Positions 22,542-35,435 of a stretch of 64,000 nt of DNA are shown here, piece by piece. The notes beneath the pieces were generated by a model. It did not search any database. It was given only the letters and a program-made list of their open reading frames with translations, and was not told the origin of the DNA. The DNA is from Acholoe squamosa (Eukaryota; Annelida; Polychaeta; Phyllodocida; Polynoidae). How positions within the stretch are numbered: the first letter of the stretch is position 1; the number at the start of each line of letters is the position of its first letter. The stretch covers positions 84,259,959 through 84,323,958 of the forward strand of contig OX439035.1 of the NCBI GenBank assembly GCA_949317995.1, given 5' to 3'. Made by a program: the position numbers and the translations under genes.

Positions 22542-23656
22542 TATAGGAATCGGGGGTAATTACATACCTTCTCTCACGAGTCCTAGACATGGGACGTCCA
22601 AAACATGTCTTGGTCCTCCCAAACCATGTGGCATTACAAAGGAAATATCATTAGAGAATGAAACATGCAGTTTCTTATCAACTTGTTTTCATGGAAAATA
22701 TAATTATAAGATTGACGTCAGCCATTTAATTTTTGGTTTCCGTTTCCTTTTTGGGAACACCCGCCATGGCCATCTTTGGTACAACATAGTGCCACTAGGG
22801 GCATTATTTTCCAACAATACTGAAGGATTTTCGAACGAGTACCTATGAATTAGTTCAATATTGAGCTAGTTAGACCAACATAATAAATCAATCTGCTGTG
22901 GGTATTGATGCAATGTTGTGCCCACTATATAGGTCAATCATGTTCTGTATTTCTTGCATGCATACCGTTTTTATATAAATACCCTTGTCGGTGTTGGAAT
23001 GGTTTTTATACAGGGTTATGCTGTGGGTTAGGGTTGAAATGGTAATTGATTAAAACTGGATCAATTGGGTTCGACTAAGGAAAAGATATGTGTCCACTTA
23101 TTAGGATTTCCAATGTCCTCTATCCTAAAATGGGTTCAACACTGTCACGGGGAATGAGGGGCAGGGACATATATATGTGTGTGTGTGTGTCACAGTTAGT
23201 GAGGCTTTTGGGGTATGAAATACCTTGTGGGCATGGTTGAGTAAGAGTCCTCAATTAGCTTACTAATGCTCAAAGCCATGGGCGTGGCTGTATATTGCCA
23301 TTCACGGTATGTGCAATTAATAATACCTGATCCGCACGTCTTTGTATACAGCTGTAACTGGTTATTCAGCGTAGACTGTCATTTTGCCCCCCCCCCCCCA
23401 AAGAGCAAGTATCCTGTCATTGTAGAGCCAAGAAACACACATTAACTGATTAAGAATTTTTAGTTCAGAACCAAAAATAATTTTCCTTAATACCAATAAT
23501 CGTACAATAGACAAGACAACAATAGGCGAGGCTGTATCTTGAAATAATCGATTTACCCATTAGGTAAGTTCATTTCGTGTTATATGAATACTATATGTGT
23601 GGCTGTGTTCCTTTGCCGCTAAGACAGTCACAGTTGAGCTTCAAGCAACCTGCTAA
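22542..23656. other. Unannotated DNA
   Basis: No exon or bounded element recognised. A short TG run lies near 23170 and a C run near 23390. Confidence 0.5.
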
Positions 23657-23898
23657 AGGTCGAATCCCACATGGCGAAAAATGGCTGAAATATCTCTGCG
23701 ATTTTGTCCCTTGCGATTTTGGGGTCTTCCTGGGCTCTTAGATCGCAAGGATTGTTCAACTTATACCGAATCCAACAGGGAATTGAGACCAATTAAGCAG
23801 TTATCCTTGCATTAAAGGGGCTCAGGAAGGCCCCAAGATTGCAAGGCACAAAATCGCAGAGATATTTGAGCCCTAAATCGCCATGTGGGATTCGACCT
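23657..23898. mobile_element. Subfamily A element with mixed ends, 242 bp
   Basis: The left arm is of the GGCGAAAAATGGCTG type and the right arm is the complement of the GGCGATTTAGGGCTC type. The flanks are TAA and TAT. The copy looks like a recombinant of the two A variants. Confidence 0.8.
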
Positions 23899-24484
23899 TA
23901 TGACTCTCTATACACTGTACAGTTAGTGGGTATGGGGTGTGATACAGCCTTTCTATTGTGGCATCATCCAGGGGTGTCTTAAGTGTGTTTTTGACAGCTC
24001 TATATTTAGATAACATCAAATACGACAGTTATACGCCTTAACTTGTACAGGGACTTCTTTCAGAAAGACACATCGGTGGAAAACAGAATTCTTTTTAACA
24101 TCACAGGTTGATCTCCATGTTTTAATCTCAGTGCTCATCACTTCATACGATCTCCTTTTCCTAATAAATGATAAGACCAATTGTTAAATATAACACAAAA
24201 AAAAGAATCAAATGACCAAAAACATAGTTGTATACATGTAGAGGATTGTTGAACAACTAGCCCTTTCAACATTTGGCTCTTCTCATAAAACATTTGGCAG
24301 GGGAAATAGGTGAGGCTGGGAAATAGGCGAGGCTGTGTGTTCGTCCGCCATTGTCATTTTGGTCACTCTAATAAAAAGAAGCCTATTCTTGGAAATCGAT
24401 GTAGAAAATACCCCTCGTAGTCTGACTTGTGGGTACAGGCTATGTACGCTGATATCTATTTCCACCACATGAGCTCAGTTCATA
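23899..24484. other. Unannotated DNA
   Basis: No gene or element ends recognised. Confidence 0.5.
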
Positions 24485-25079
24485 AGGTCGAATCCCACAT
24501 GGCGAAAAATGGCTGAAATATCTCTGCGATTTTGAATCTGTTGCATTTATGGGACCTACTCCAAATTTGCAAGGGTTACAACTACAGGAGGGTGTATAGA
24601 ACACAAGGACACTGTTGCGTTTATTCATGTACTCTTTGGGATATTTTGCCTTTGTTGATGTTTATATCTCTGTGAATTATACATTTTCTGGCCTATAATC
24701 GCAAAAGAATGCTTGTGTTCTATAAGGTCGAATCCCACATGGCGATTTAGGGCTCAAATATCTCTGCGATTTTGTCCCTTGCGATTTTGGGGTCTTCCTG
24801 GGCTCCTAGATCGCAAGGATGGTACAACTTATACCGAATCCAACAGTGAATCAAGACCAATTAAGCAGTTATCCTTGCGATATAGGGCCTCAGGAAAGCC
24901 CCAAGAGTGCAAGGGACAAAATCGCAGAGATATTTGAGCCCTAAATCGCCATGTGGGATTCCACCTATACACCCTGTTGTACTTGTAACCCTCGTGAATT
25001 TAGGGAAGGTCCCATAAACGCAACAGATTCAAAATCGCAGAGATATTTCAGCCATTTTTCGCCATGTGGGATTCGACCT
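24485..25079. mobile_element. Subfamily A long element, TSD ATA, with nested A copy
   Basis: Ends AGGTCGAATCCCACATGGCG and GCCATGTGGGATTCGACCT, with ATA at 24482-24484 and 25080-25082. It is interrupted by the copy at 24725-24966; without that it is about 350 bp, close to the nested copy at 9646-10020. Confidence 0.85.
24725..24966. mobile_element. Nested subfamily A element, 242 bp, TSD ATA
   Basis: It runs AGGTCGAATCCCACATGGCG to GGGATTCCACCT, flanked by ATA at 24722-24724 and 24967-24969. Both arms are of the ATTTAGGGCTC type. It has the same length as the copy at 8381-8622. Confidence 0.85.
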
Positions 25080-25082
25080 ATA

Positions 25083-25619
25083 GTGTCAAGATCGATCAAT
25101 ATGGCCCAACTTCAGAAGGCATGCATGTGAATAGACCGTAAGGCCAACTTCTCCAGTCCTCTCCATTAGTAGTATGCATACACACGCAGCCCCATGCATT
25201 GTTCTCCAAGTATGGGTACAGTACACGTATACACAACCCCCTCCTCCAGGCAGGGGCAGGGGAGAGGGTGAGACGTCACATACCTGTATTGAGTAAAGGA
25301 ACCACCTACCTGCCAACACCAAGCCACCAAGGGTCAATATTATAGGTCTCTGTTTACCATCAAATATACATGCAAATAACATCATACGAGACGTTGACTT
25401 GCTCTTTCTGTGACCTCACCACTTGTGGGGTATGTGTGATAAAAGCTTAAATTGTAGGTCTGTGTAATGCATGTATAATTGACCATATACTTGCATCCAC
25501 GGTACTTAAGAGGAGAGAACATGAGATAACAGAATTTTCCAAATATACAAAATGTCAGAACAACCTAATAAGGTATGAGGTCTTATGGTGGTGTTCGATA
25601 CCTAACCTGTCTATATTCC
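25083..25619. other. Unannotated DNA
   Basis: No gene recognised between the A element and the LINE tail. Confidence 0.5.
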
Positions 25620-26690
25620 ACGTTTTTTTTTGTTTGTTTTGAATTCACTTTATTTGTCTAATTTTATTCTTCATACATTGCTAACGGTAGAAGCAATAAT
25701 ATAGACAATCATAGGTATGTTGAAGTACAGAAGAAAATACAACTGATCAAGTTATTTATACAAGAAATGAATGAGAGTCAACAATATTATGTAGTAGATT
25801 TCAAATAATGACAAAAAAGAAGGCAGAGGACCTCATCCCCACAAGTGTGTTTGGGTTGGTACTTCTGGTCCTACATGACTTATAGATTATATTAGAAACT
25901 TATGACACTTAATTATACAAGTACTAATGGAGAATACATGGGGGGGGGTATAATAAACATTCGAAAATATCTGTAACAATGAGTTTTCTTTCAGTAGGTA
26001 ATTCGCGTACACACATCACATAATAATAGTAAATTAGTCCTCATCGAAGGGCAATAATCTTTTCATCAGGATAATTGTATCATTTTTAAATTTGTTAAAT
26101 TCAGGAGTATTTCTTCGGTCCTTTGATAAGGAGTTCCAAGCAATGGCACCATGGAATTCTACACTTCTAGCATAGGAAAGACAGTTTGGGGTAATACATT
26201 TAACAGTAGGGGCATCATGTAAACGAGTTGTTAGATTTCTTTTATCACTATACACATCACATCTCGATCTGTTGTACATATAATTTAATAAATGAGCATC
26301 TCTCCTATCGTCCAGCATATTCAGTCCAGTGGTATTATGTACATATTTTGTATTGGTTAGATGTGGAATTTTTAAACAAATTTTTAAACACCTGTTTTGT
26401 GCATACTGGAGTGGGTCCAGATACTTATCGTAAGTAGACATGAATACAATATCTGCATATTCCATATAGGGTAATATAGTTGATTTATATATTTGTATAG
26501 CCAATTTGACATCTAGATATTTTCTTAGTAAACATAGTTTGTAAGTTTTGTAGGCTATGGTTTTAACTTGGTTGCTTAAATGTTCATATTGTACATACCC
26601 TGGTACATGTAGCATTGTGTTTATCGCTGCACCATGTCCATCTATAAGGGTAAACTCTAATCTAAGCTCTATTGTAAATCTTGGACCTTG
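25620..26690 (-). mobile_element. 5'-truncated LINE, C-terminal end of reverse transcriptase ORF
   Basis: The minus-strand frame 26615-26034 (about 193 aa) reads as the region after the RT active site of non-LTR elements. It has HLSNQVKTIAYKTYKLC and a thumb-like segment YKSTILPYMEYADIVF, followed by LQYAQNRCLK and WNSLSKDRRNTPEFNKFKN. This order is typical of CR1/Jockey-group ORF2 ends. The frame can be followed upstream to about 26690. About 390 bp of 3' UTR leads to an A-rich tail at about 25620-25640. Endonuclease and the RT core are absent, so it is a dead-on-arrival 3' fragment. Confidence 0.75.
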
Positions 26691-28350
26691 GGGTAATTAT
26701 AGTCCTGTAGATGCTGGCTTTAAGGTTAGGTGATTTCCTGACTGCCAAATCGATTCCTGTATTATTATCATTGGCAGGCAATGGGACCATCTATATGCTG
26801 GAGGTCTGGTGGCACCGTGCAGTATTACACTTTCAGGCTTCAGCATGCTATCTCACCTTTGGTGTCACTACCCGAAAGCAGGGCCTACACTACTTGGAAA
26901 ACCCCATAAATCTGTACTATTATACCTATAGTGGTGGTGTGCGAATCAAAATTGATATATGCGTACTGACTGTTTGCCATAGGAAACTCATTATGTAAAT
27001 ATTTTTGCATAGGGTCTTATTTGTTCGTGGAAGTAACGCCGGGTAGGGTAAACTATCAGTTCCTAACTGCCTCGTCTAAAATCAACAATAGCGGTTACAT
27101 GCCAAATACAACATTCCAGTTAGCCATTTGCCAAGGACATGCAGGGTATCCCAGTAAACGAAAAAAAAGAAGTTTTTATATGACTTTGTGTTTCATAATA
27201 TATGTACTTACGGTATACAAATTTGGACGGTTTTGATACTTTACCAAACGTTTTAGTTACATAGGGTTTTATTGATTTCAGGTTGTTAGTACTCTTTTTT
27301 ATGAGTGTATCTTTATCATAATATTTATTTCCAATATGTCATGAAAATGTGAAAAACACTGATATGGGATGTAGCTAGTTACAGAAGGTATTTCCTTATT
27401 CACTAACGTACATGCATTGCTATATTAAGCATATAAAGCCAGGAATGCAATAGGAATGTTTTTTGACAGATGGTTTGATTAACCAGGTCAGGTCAGCGAT
27501 TTTTTTTATCTTCCTTTTAAACTTTTAGAGTTACACTAAGAATTTTCCTATGATTTTTTTTACTGACTTCAGGACTTTAGAACACGGATAATTCCTTTCA
27601 AAAGAAAAGGGTATACCGGCGCTGTATTCCGGCCGCAATCCTCATAGTTCAATGGGTACACGACGGTGAGGCCATTCCTTCATACCCATACCCTACGAGA
27701 TTTGCTATCACACCTGGCGTGGCGTGCTTCGACCCTGTTTTTCATTGGTTTCAGGGAGCCCAAGATCAATAACATGTAATCAATAGATGCAATGCCTTCT
27801 GCTCATCGGCGTCATGCCAGGGGCATGCCTGGTATAGATCTCATGACGGCCTTGTTTGCTCCTGTTTCGCTGCGTCCAAATGAGATCCTGTAGGTAGGGG
27901 GTCATAAAATGAATTACCGTCATCCCATATGTTATTTTGCCCTTCAAACTCAGAATTAGCCAATTCAATATTTTTCATTTATGATGAGCAATGAAAAGGC
28001 AATATTTGGTTAATGGTTAAAAGTTGCTATTATTTCAAAAAGTGAATGATGCTATTTTCCTATTTTCACTAGAATGAACCTGAAGCTCCACATGATAAAA
28101 CTAAGGAGGGCAGACTACCCTCCTTGATAAAACTAAGAGCACGCCCACGAATGTTTTGTAGGAGTGGTGAGTGATGGAGTAGAAGGACATTATTGCATGT
28201 GAACAGTAGTACAGTATTCTGCTATAAATTTCCAAAGACCTCCAGCATAGCTAACCACAACAATTAAACACTGGTGCTTGATTACAACTCCTTCATGAAT
28301 GAAGTATTAACTATTGACTAATTAAGTGTTAACTACTAATGGTTTAATTT
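26691..28350. other. Unannotated DNA
   Basis: No exon with splice sites, no bounded element. Poly-T runs near 27500 and 27557. Confidence 0.5.
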
Positions 28351-28351
28351 A

Positions 28352-28915
28352 GATTTGTTTGTTTGTTTAGTTTTATGTGCGGGGGCCATCGAGGAACTCA
28401 GACATTCAAAGGTTCTCAGACATTAAGTCCTTTCTTTTCTTTTAGGACAGGTGTTTATATGCTGCTTGCCTGACACAGCAGTGACCGAATCTATGAATGA
28501 CTGAATCTATGAGATGAATGACCGAATCTATGAGGAGGGTTGAGGGGGGAAATTACTACCGGGGCTTCATTCCCTACTCTTCTTAAAGGATTGCAAGTGT
28601 TCTTTTATTTGCCTGGTCCCATAGGCAGGGCCAGACAAACCACGGCCTTTGATCACTCAGACGTGGTTCACAGAGGGGGAATCCCATGGCAAAAGACAAG
28701 CATGTAGACCCAGGTCCGCGCATATGGACACCAGCTGCCCACATACTCACCCCAAGCCACAAGAAACCCCAGCTTTGTCGCCTTTTACGAATCTGGTATG
28801 CCCACTGTCAATATGGAAGGAGATTTCTCCTTGTGGACTCCCAATGAAGTTATTCTACTCCTCCATGCCCTCACACGAAGGTCCCCACTCCAGAGGGGGA
28901 GTTTTGTTTAGAATC
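28352..28915. repeat. Possible SINE-like unit with (GTTT)n end
   Basis: It begins with a TTTGTTTGTTTG run followed by TTTTATGTGCGGGGGCCATC and contains TCCGCGCATATGGACACCAG, a word shared with the SINE at 20914-21194. The flanks TTTAATTTAGA and TTTTGTTTAGA could be an imperfect target duplication. Confidence 0.3.
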
Positions 28916-28972
28916 CAGACAAATAAAAAGAGAAAAGATTGAGGTGATAAACAGCCTAGGAACACTCAAGCA

Positions 28973-28977
<5 letters not shown>

Positions 28978-29029
<52 letters not shown>
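28978..29029. repeat. (TA)n microsatellite
   Basis: About 26 TA units without interruption. Confidence 0.95.
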
Positions 29030-29031
<2 letters not shown>

Positions 29032-29297
29032 ATAGGCCCGGGGAATTGATCAGGATCAGAGCCTGTGTGGATATTGTACAACTGAACAATATCCACACAG
29101 CACATGACAACTACCTGCATATCAAGAGAGGCTCTTCATGATTATGATTTTAAATGTGTACAATAAAGTCACTCCTCGATATCTAGGCTATCCAATACAC
29201 ATGGATACATTTATATTTGTCTCCAATCATTCGAAATAAACTAAATTATTTGTTCCAAATATTTATAGCAGACTTAGATGCATTTCAATACAAAGTG

Positions 29298-29386
<89 letters not shown>
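29298..29386. repeat. (CA)n(TA)n microsatellite
   Basis: A short CA run passes directly into a TA run of over 30 units. Confidence 0.95.
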
Positions 29387-29387
<1 letters not shown>

Positions 29388-29605
29388 CACACATGGTGCT
29401 AATAACTGAGGCTCAAAATGCATTGTAAAGCTCCTTAGCCATGATGATACCAGCCAGGTGGAAAGGTAGTAAGAGTCAACTTTTTCCATCATTATTTTGC
29501 AATGAAAACAAAGAACTTGTTACATTCATTGATATGTGCCATAACATTTCCTATTAAGTAAAAAAAAAAGGAATCCGACCTACCTACCCTATCTTTCAAG
29601 TCATG

Positions 29606-29735
29606 GGGGCTGTGTACAAATGACATCATGCTTTTTTTGGCCATTTTTGACCCCCCTCCCCCCCTTGTCATGTTTCGTCATACAATGCTTGACCCCCCCT
29701 TAACATGATGTCATGCAGAGATACCCCCCCCCCCG
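29606..29735. mobile_element. GGGGCTGTGTACAAATGAC short transposon remnant
   Basis: The left end GGGGCTGTGTACAAATGACA and the inner TTTTTGACCCCCCTCCCCC belong to the same group as the GGGGCCATCC family. The right end is decayed (CATGATGTCATGCAGAG). Confidence 0.5.
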
Positions 29736-30008
29736 GCCCAAAGTACATGAAGAGAGTATAGCAAATTGAGATGGTTCAAAGGGACATGTATATGTTGGGT
29801 TAACTTAATGGTGCTGGAAACAGGTGGGGCTTTTTTCCACCGTCCCTGGATCGAAACCGTGTTGGGCTAATAATGGGTGTGAATTAGTAAGGCCTAAAAA
29901 ACATTGTTGTGTTCAGGTAATCGGTCGAGAAAAAAAAATTAGAAGTTCTAGAAGCGCCAACCTCAAAAAAACCTACTACCTACCCTAATTTTTTAGACCT
30001 TTATTATA

Positions 30009-30110
30009 TCCATGGGGGTAAATGATTTGAGGTAGATGTCTGGGGGTAAATGTCCATGGGGGTAAATGGTTTGGGGGTAGATGTCTGGGGGCAAATGTCC
30101 AGGGGGTAAA
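30009..30110. repeat. GGGGGTAAATG minisatellite
   Basis: Alternating units CATGGGGGTAAATG and GGTAGATGTCTGGGGG occur about twice, then decay. Confidence 0.6.
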
Positions 30111-30969
30111 GGTCCTGTTAACTCACATCCTCATGAGAGGTAAAGGAAAGGAAATAAGAGAAGAAATCAGATCTAGCCGACAGCTACAGTGGCTTCACTG
30201 AATTGCAAGTGTAACATTACAAGTGTGGTAATATGATTACACATATATAATTAAGATCACACTTACAAAACAATAATTTTACTGTAAAGCATAATATAAG
30301 GCATAACCCCTAGAGTCCCATTCAGGAAAAGGAGAGAATAAGCTGTTTGTTTCCAAGGGACAGTTCGTGATTCATCAACAGGGGGAGCAGGATGCAGATT
30401 GAGGGGGGAGGGAGGAAAAAAAATTGACACCTCAAAGTGGGGAAGGGGGCAGAGAAAAATGTTGTGCCTTTTCTGTGAACTACTGTAGAACAGGAGGGAT
30501 GACCAGGGCAATCTGTCCGAGGGGGAGGGGGTCATAAAATTTTCAGATTTCTGCACGTCTGTATGGCAATCTACCCCACCCCTCAGGCCTGTTGATGAGT
30601 AATGAGCCATCCCTAAATTACCAATGGGTTTTTGAATTGTGAAATTTATCAAATAGAATAGAAGTTGGGTCATTTGAATCTTTCTACTGAATTCTCAATG
30701 CCAGGGTGCTTCTTACCCGCATAGATCAACCTATATATGGGGTCCTTTGGTTAAATGAGTCCAACTAAAAGGGCATTTCAAAGTGGTATGGGGCCTGGGT
30801 TAGAGGTAGGATAGAGTAGTGGACCAACAGTGACACTGATGGCAGTGACAATCATTGAGTGGGATGTCTGAGGAAAGCATGCATGTATAGGTAATATATA
30901 GATGAATGCATTAAACTTCCCTACCTTTTCAAATCATTTTTTTCTTGCCAAAACTGAAGCAACTTGCAT

Positions 30970-31087
30970 TTTTTTTCATGACATGATGTCATGCAGCCCA
31001 TGACCCCCCTCCCCCCTTGTCATGCTTGGTCATGGGGAGTGGGACCCACCTCCCCCCTCCTGCATGACATCATTTGTACAAAGCCCC
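30970..31087. mobile_element. Short transposon remnant, GGGGCTGTGTACAAATG group
   Basis: The right end GCATGACATCATTTGTACAA with GCCCC and inner CATGACCCCCCTCCCCCCTT place it in this group. The left end is not clear. Confidence 0.5.
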
Positions 31088-31309
31088 ATGTTACTGGAAA
31101 CAAACAATATTTTTTCAGCCTTAGTATTATAATTATCCCTAGGATTGAAGGGACACATAAACCATGAAAGCACATCGGAACAGGCAGATGAAAATGTAAT
31201 TCATTGATAAGTATGGGAAGTTGGTAAGGCACACTGCACAACTAAGAGGACAGAAACAATGAAAACTTAATGTAGAAGCAAATAGGGCATCAAGGGCGTT
31301 TGCATCATC

Positions 31310-32690
31310 AGCAGAGTGGTCACTATCCCCTACAACACAAAGTTACATTTCTCGGCCTTTCACAAACCCCAGGTAGATTTGTTTGCATCATATCAAAATG
31401 CACTCTGCCCAAAATACATGTAGCTACATTATGATGCCAATGCTATGGCAACTGATGCATTCACATGCACATGGAATAATGAGTCACTAATCTTCCCACC
31501 TTTCTCTCTTGTCAGCAGGGTACTGAGGAAGATCAAACAAGACAAGATGACAGGTTTGCTAGTGGTACCATACTGGCCAACCCAACCATGGTTTGCCAGC
31601 CTGACCAAGCTCAAGGGGTACAGAGAACACTTACACTTCCCCATCACGCCTACGACCCTGTTGTGGCCAGGAGACCCCAACAAGAAGTTCCCATTGGCAG
31701 GCAGATCTCAGCTTCTGATTATCCCTATATGAAATCCATATGGTGTGATTTATTGGGCTTCTTATTTACAGCCTGGCAGGTCATGACCATGGCCTGGAGC
31801 CCTAATACTGCAGCAGCATATAAGGGATGTGCTAAACGCTGGACGGCGTTTACAAGCCTGCAGGATTTTTATCCAACACAGCCCTCAGTCAAAGACTGCA
31901 TACAGTTTCTTAGTGAGTCCCTGGACACGGGAGTAGGACACAGCTCCATAAATACCTCCAGGTCATTCCTATCCTGTTTTATTAACTTCAACGGGAAACC
32001 TGCCGGCGAAGAGCCAACCATCTCAAGGTTTGTTCGAGGAATTTAAGTCAAGAAGCCCCATCAAAATCAATGGATTTTGTATGGGACCCACAACCTGTTC
32101 TACAGACCCTACCGGAGTGGGGATACATCCATAAACTAGACTTTGAGAAACTTACCAGGCAAACCATGTTACTCATATTATTAGCTACAGGCCAAAGGCT
32201 ACAGGCCCTACACCTAATGCTGAGAGGTGACTGTGAGTGGACTAAGTACTCAGTGAAAATAACTTACTCTATATGCATCAAAACCAACAACCCCACAGAC
32301 AAACCACTCATTATATTCTTCCAGAGACGACCAGATGAAAGGCTTTGTGTCTATTCACACCTGAGGGCCTACATAGCCGACCATAGATCACAGTCAGCAG
32401 TGCCTTTTGTATTTGCAACATTAAAACTCCCCACATCCAGGGCTAGTGCCAAGACTATATCACGACAAGTCAAATCGGCACTAACTGATGTTGGGGTAGA
32501 TGCACAGTACACGGCATACTCTGCTTGTCATGTATCTACCTCGGCAGCAGTAAGGGTGAGAGTACCAGTACAGGAAATCCTGAAATCGGCAGGGTGGTCA
32601 AATGAGACCACCTTTGCCAGATTCTACAACAGGCCCTATATGTCTTGCCGGTACAACAACCAACATACTTTATTCCATTCTTAAAGGACC
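31310..32690 (+). mobile_element. Fossil DIRS-type retrotransposon fragment: RNase H end and tyrosine recombinase
   Basis: The segment contains the end of the RNase H region, with the DIRS-typical words VDLFAS, DAFTCTW and YWPTQPWF. A tyrosine-recombinase (phage-integrase-like) region follows at about 31720-32684. DIRS elements use such a recombinase instead of an integrase and belong to the tyrosine-recombinase retrotransposons. The fragment lacks gag and RT, is broken with a few interruptions, and looks moderately old. The following DNA to about 33070 may be its 3' non-coding part, but no terminal repeat was recognised. Confidence 0.85.
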
Positions 32691-35353
32691 TATAAATTCA
32701 TGTAATAACAAGATGAACTTGCCTGGTGCGCAGTTTACCTGCATATGCCTTACTTATATCTATCCCAGACCCAGTGAATAGATACTCATTGATCAGTATA
32801 TACTATATGTATACATTATTATTATATACTTCTAGGCTTGGTGACTTACAGCCTCTTAGACAGATTCAGGCACGATGAGTGCTGAGGCTATTACAGCAAT
32901 AAATGTAACACACTGTAAAACTAATTTTCCATCAAGGAAAAAAGGGGGGGAGGTACATTACCCCTACAGTCATTGAAATAACTATTGTTATATCATACTT
33001 CGGTCTACATATTGTATAGCATTGTGCATTTATACTTGGAATATAACACTTTCAGCCCGGGCCCCATGAACTGGTATACCCAAGAACGACTGGGGGTAGT
33101 CCTCACATTCTATACAGATCGGGAGGCATTTCCGGTCAATTTTGCTATTTGCCTGGAGTCATTACCTTTCTAAAACTGAAAGAATTTTGAAAATACTCCC
33201 AATATTAATGGATCTATGGACATTTAGAGTTACCATATAGTGTAAAATCTAATATATAAGCCCAAGCCGTACATGGAATATCTATAATGTTGTAGCTTGC
33301 TGAAGAGAGGTTTATCCATTGATCAAATGTTAAACATACCAACTTTCAAACTTGAATATCTTTCGATTGGCTTAACCAATTTGAATGAAATAAAACTGAT
33401 AGAAAAGGTACTTTCATGATCTGTTGAAATATGATTATTAAATCCTGAATGGAGACATTCTCCCATGTTGCCATGGTAACAGAATTCAACAAAATCACAT
33501 TTTATTTTGTTTATATTCTGATGCCATGGAAACCACTTTTTCGTTCCATATGCATAATAATTTGGTTTTTCTTTTACTACCATCAGATTCAGCTTAAAAA
33601 ATTACGAAATGTAAATTTTCATCACAAAAATTTCTCACCACTTGTCACCTGCCAAATTAATTATTTTAAAGTATGATGATAAGCTCGTACCTGACCTGCC
33701 TCATATAGCCAATCCCCTTTGGTGGTCAATAGGATACCCTGGCAGTAATTACAGTTATTTTACATTTCATTAAAATAACTTATAAATTGTAGGTGTATTT
33801 ATATGACCCAGCCCTAATATAGGCCTAGTAGATAGTCCCGCGTCATGATGACGTAATCCGTGCACGTAACATCTGGATGACGTCATAGACAGAGTGACGC
33901 GCATTTAATGCGATTGCGGTGTGCGCGTGGCAGCCACATGTAAACAATTTTAATATGTCTATGGCAATAATGCCACAGAAAGAATACCAAGCGCGGATTC
34001 AAGGGGGTGTAGGCGGGGATGTAGGCAATGTCAAGCAAGTGTTTGACTACTTCCTTGGTAATATATAGGAAACTTGGATGGAGGCAGGGTATGGGATGAA
34101 GATAAAAGATCTATCTTCCTTCTTTCTGAAAAAAAAAAACAAAACAAACAAAAAACAAACTGGATGTAAACCTGAGTGAAGCCTCAAATAATTTAGTCAG
34201 TTGAGATCTCATCGGACTCTCATAAACCACCAAATATAATTTTCCACCAGGGCCCATTCCTAAGTACTCCCTAACAAGGTAGCTGCACTGTACTTTCAAT
34301 ATCAATATGCTTCGTTTGTAACTGATGCCCATCCTCGATTCACGAGGTCAGAATAAGCCCCCCCCCCCAATATTTTGAAAATACTGGATCCGCCACTGAA
34401 TGCCAAGGCCTATACATGTGAGATCTTTTACAAACTCACTGCTTGATCTATCAAGAGTAAGTAGGGCAATGCACACAACTTTAACTGAGAAATAAGAACA
34501 ATCTTACCATATCTCCGCCCATGAGGTATGAGGAAGTATACATTTGAGAGCAGCCCATATACATGTACATGTACATACACCAACTAGTAGGCTATAGTGC
34601 AAATAAGGGCGTCACCTAAACTGTAACAAATACCTTTCATAGTGATTCAGTCTATGAGAAGGCCTCAAGTCTGGCTCCCCCTATACTCTGCCAGAGCTAG
34701 AGAATAATGCCTTTAATTCCCACCCAATAGTATGCATGTTCTTATATGACATACAAGTTATTTGCTTGGTATGCGTGATGTATATACAATACGGGTCCAA
34801 TAGGACAGATAGCAATACAATCACGTCAATACATTTGCCACACATACATTTGCCTTGAACGTAAGCTTTAGATTATTTATGCCCAATCACCGGGAGAAGC
34901 ATGGACGAGCACTGGAAACAAAATGGCTGGATGTTGTGGAAGGTATGCATCCAGTAGGATACAGCCGCAGTCCGACACTAATCACGCTAATCTGCAATTA
35001 ATAACGGCAACCCTCTTCCACCCGACTGCCTGTCCATCAGCCTTACCTCCACACAAGACAAGGTCATACAACCAGTGCAAGGTCAATGTAATCTAGGCTC
35101 TACGTAGATTAGGACTAGGGCATCAGTAGGTATATTCTGATTGTCCCCCAAGTTTGTATCTGACTGGCAGGTATTCTACTATTTCTCCTATTGGCACAGT
35201 TTACAAGTATTTCTGTGGTGAAACCCAAACTGAACATTAGTGGCATACCCATGGCATTCTGTTTATTTCCATGCATCAGCCTCAGAGACATGAAATGCAT
35301 CCGTGATCAGCTTCCACCTGTCTCTCTGTGTCTGTCTGCCCCCCCCCCTCCTC

Positions 35354-35357
<4 letters not shown>
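32691..35357. other. Unannotated DNA; old repeats and a CRE-like pair
   Basis: No exon recognised. A C run with GGATCCGCCACTG at about 34358-34398 looks like the right end of a hAT-like G-tract element. A small GC-rich block at 33838-33945 holds two ATF/CREB-like sites. Confidence 0.4.
33849..33885. promoter_or_regulatory. Two CRE/ATF-like palindromes
   Basis: TGACGTAA at 33849-33856 and the full palindrome TGACGTCA at 33878-33885 lie in a short CpG-containing block. No gene start is evident next to them, so a promoter role is only a possibility. Confidence 0.2.

Positions 35358-35434
<77 letters not shown>
35358..35434. repeat. (CT)n microsatellite
   Basis: About 38 CT units preceded by C and CTC runs. 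Confidence 0.95.

Positions 35435-35435
<1 letters not shown>

Noticed and set aside
29217-29492. Open frames reading YIYIYI on the plus strand and the opposite strand
   Set aside because: Translations of the (TA)n run.
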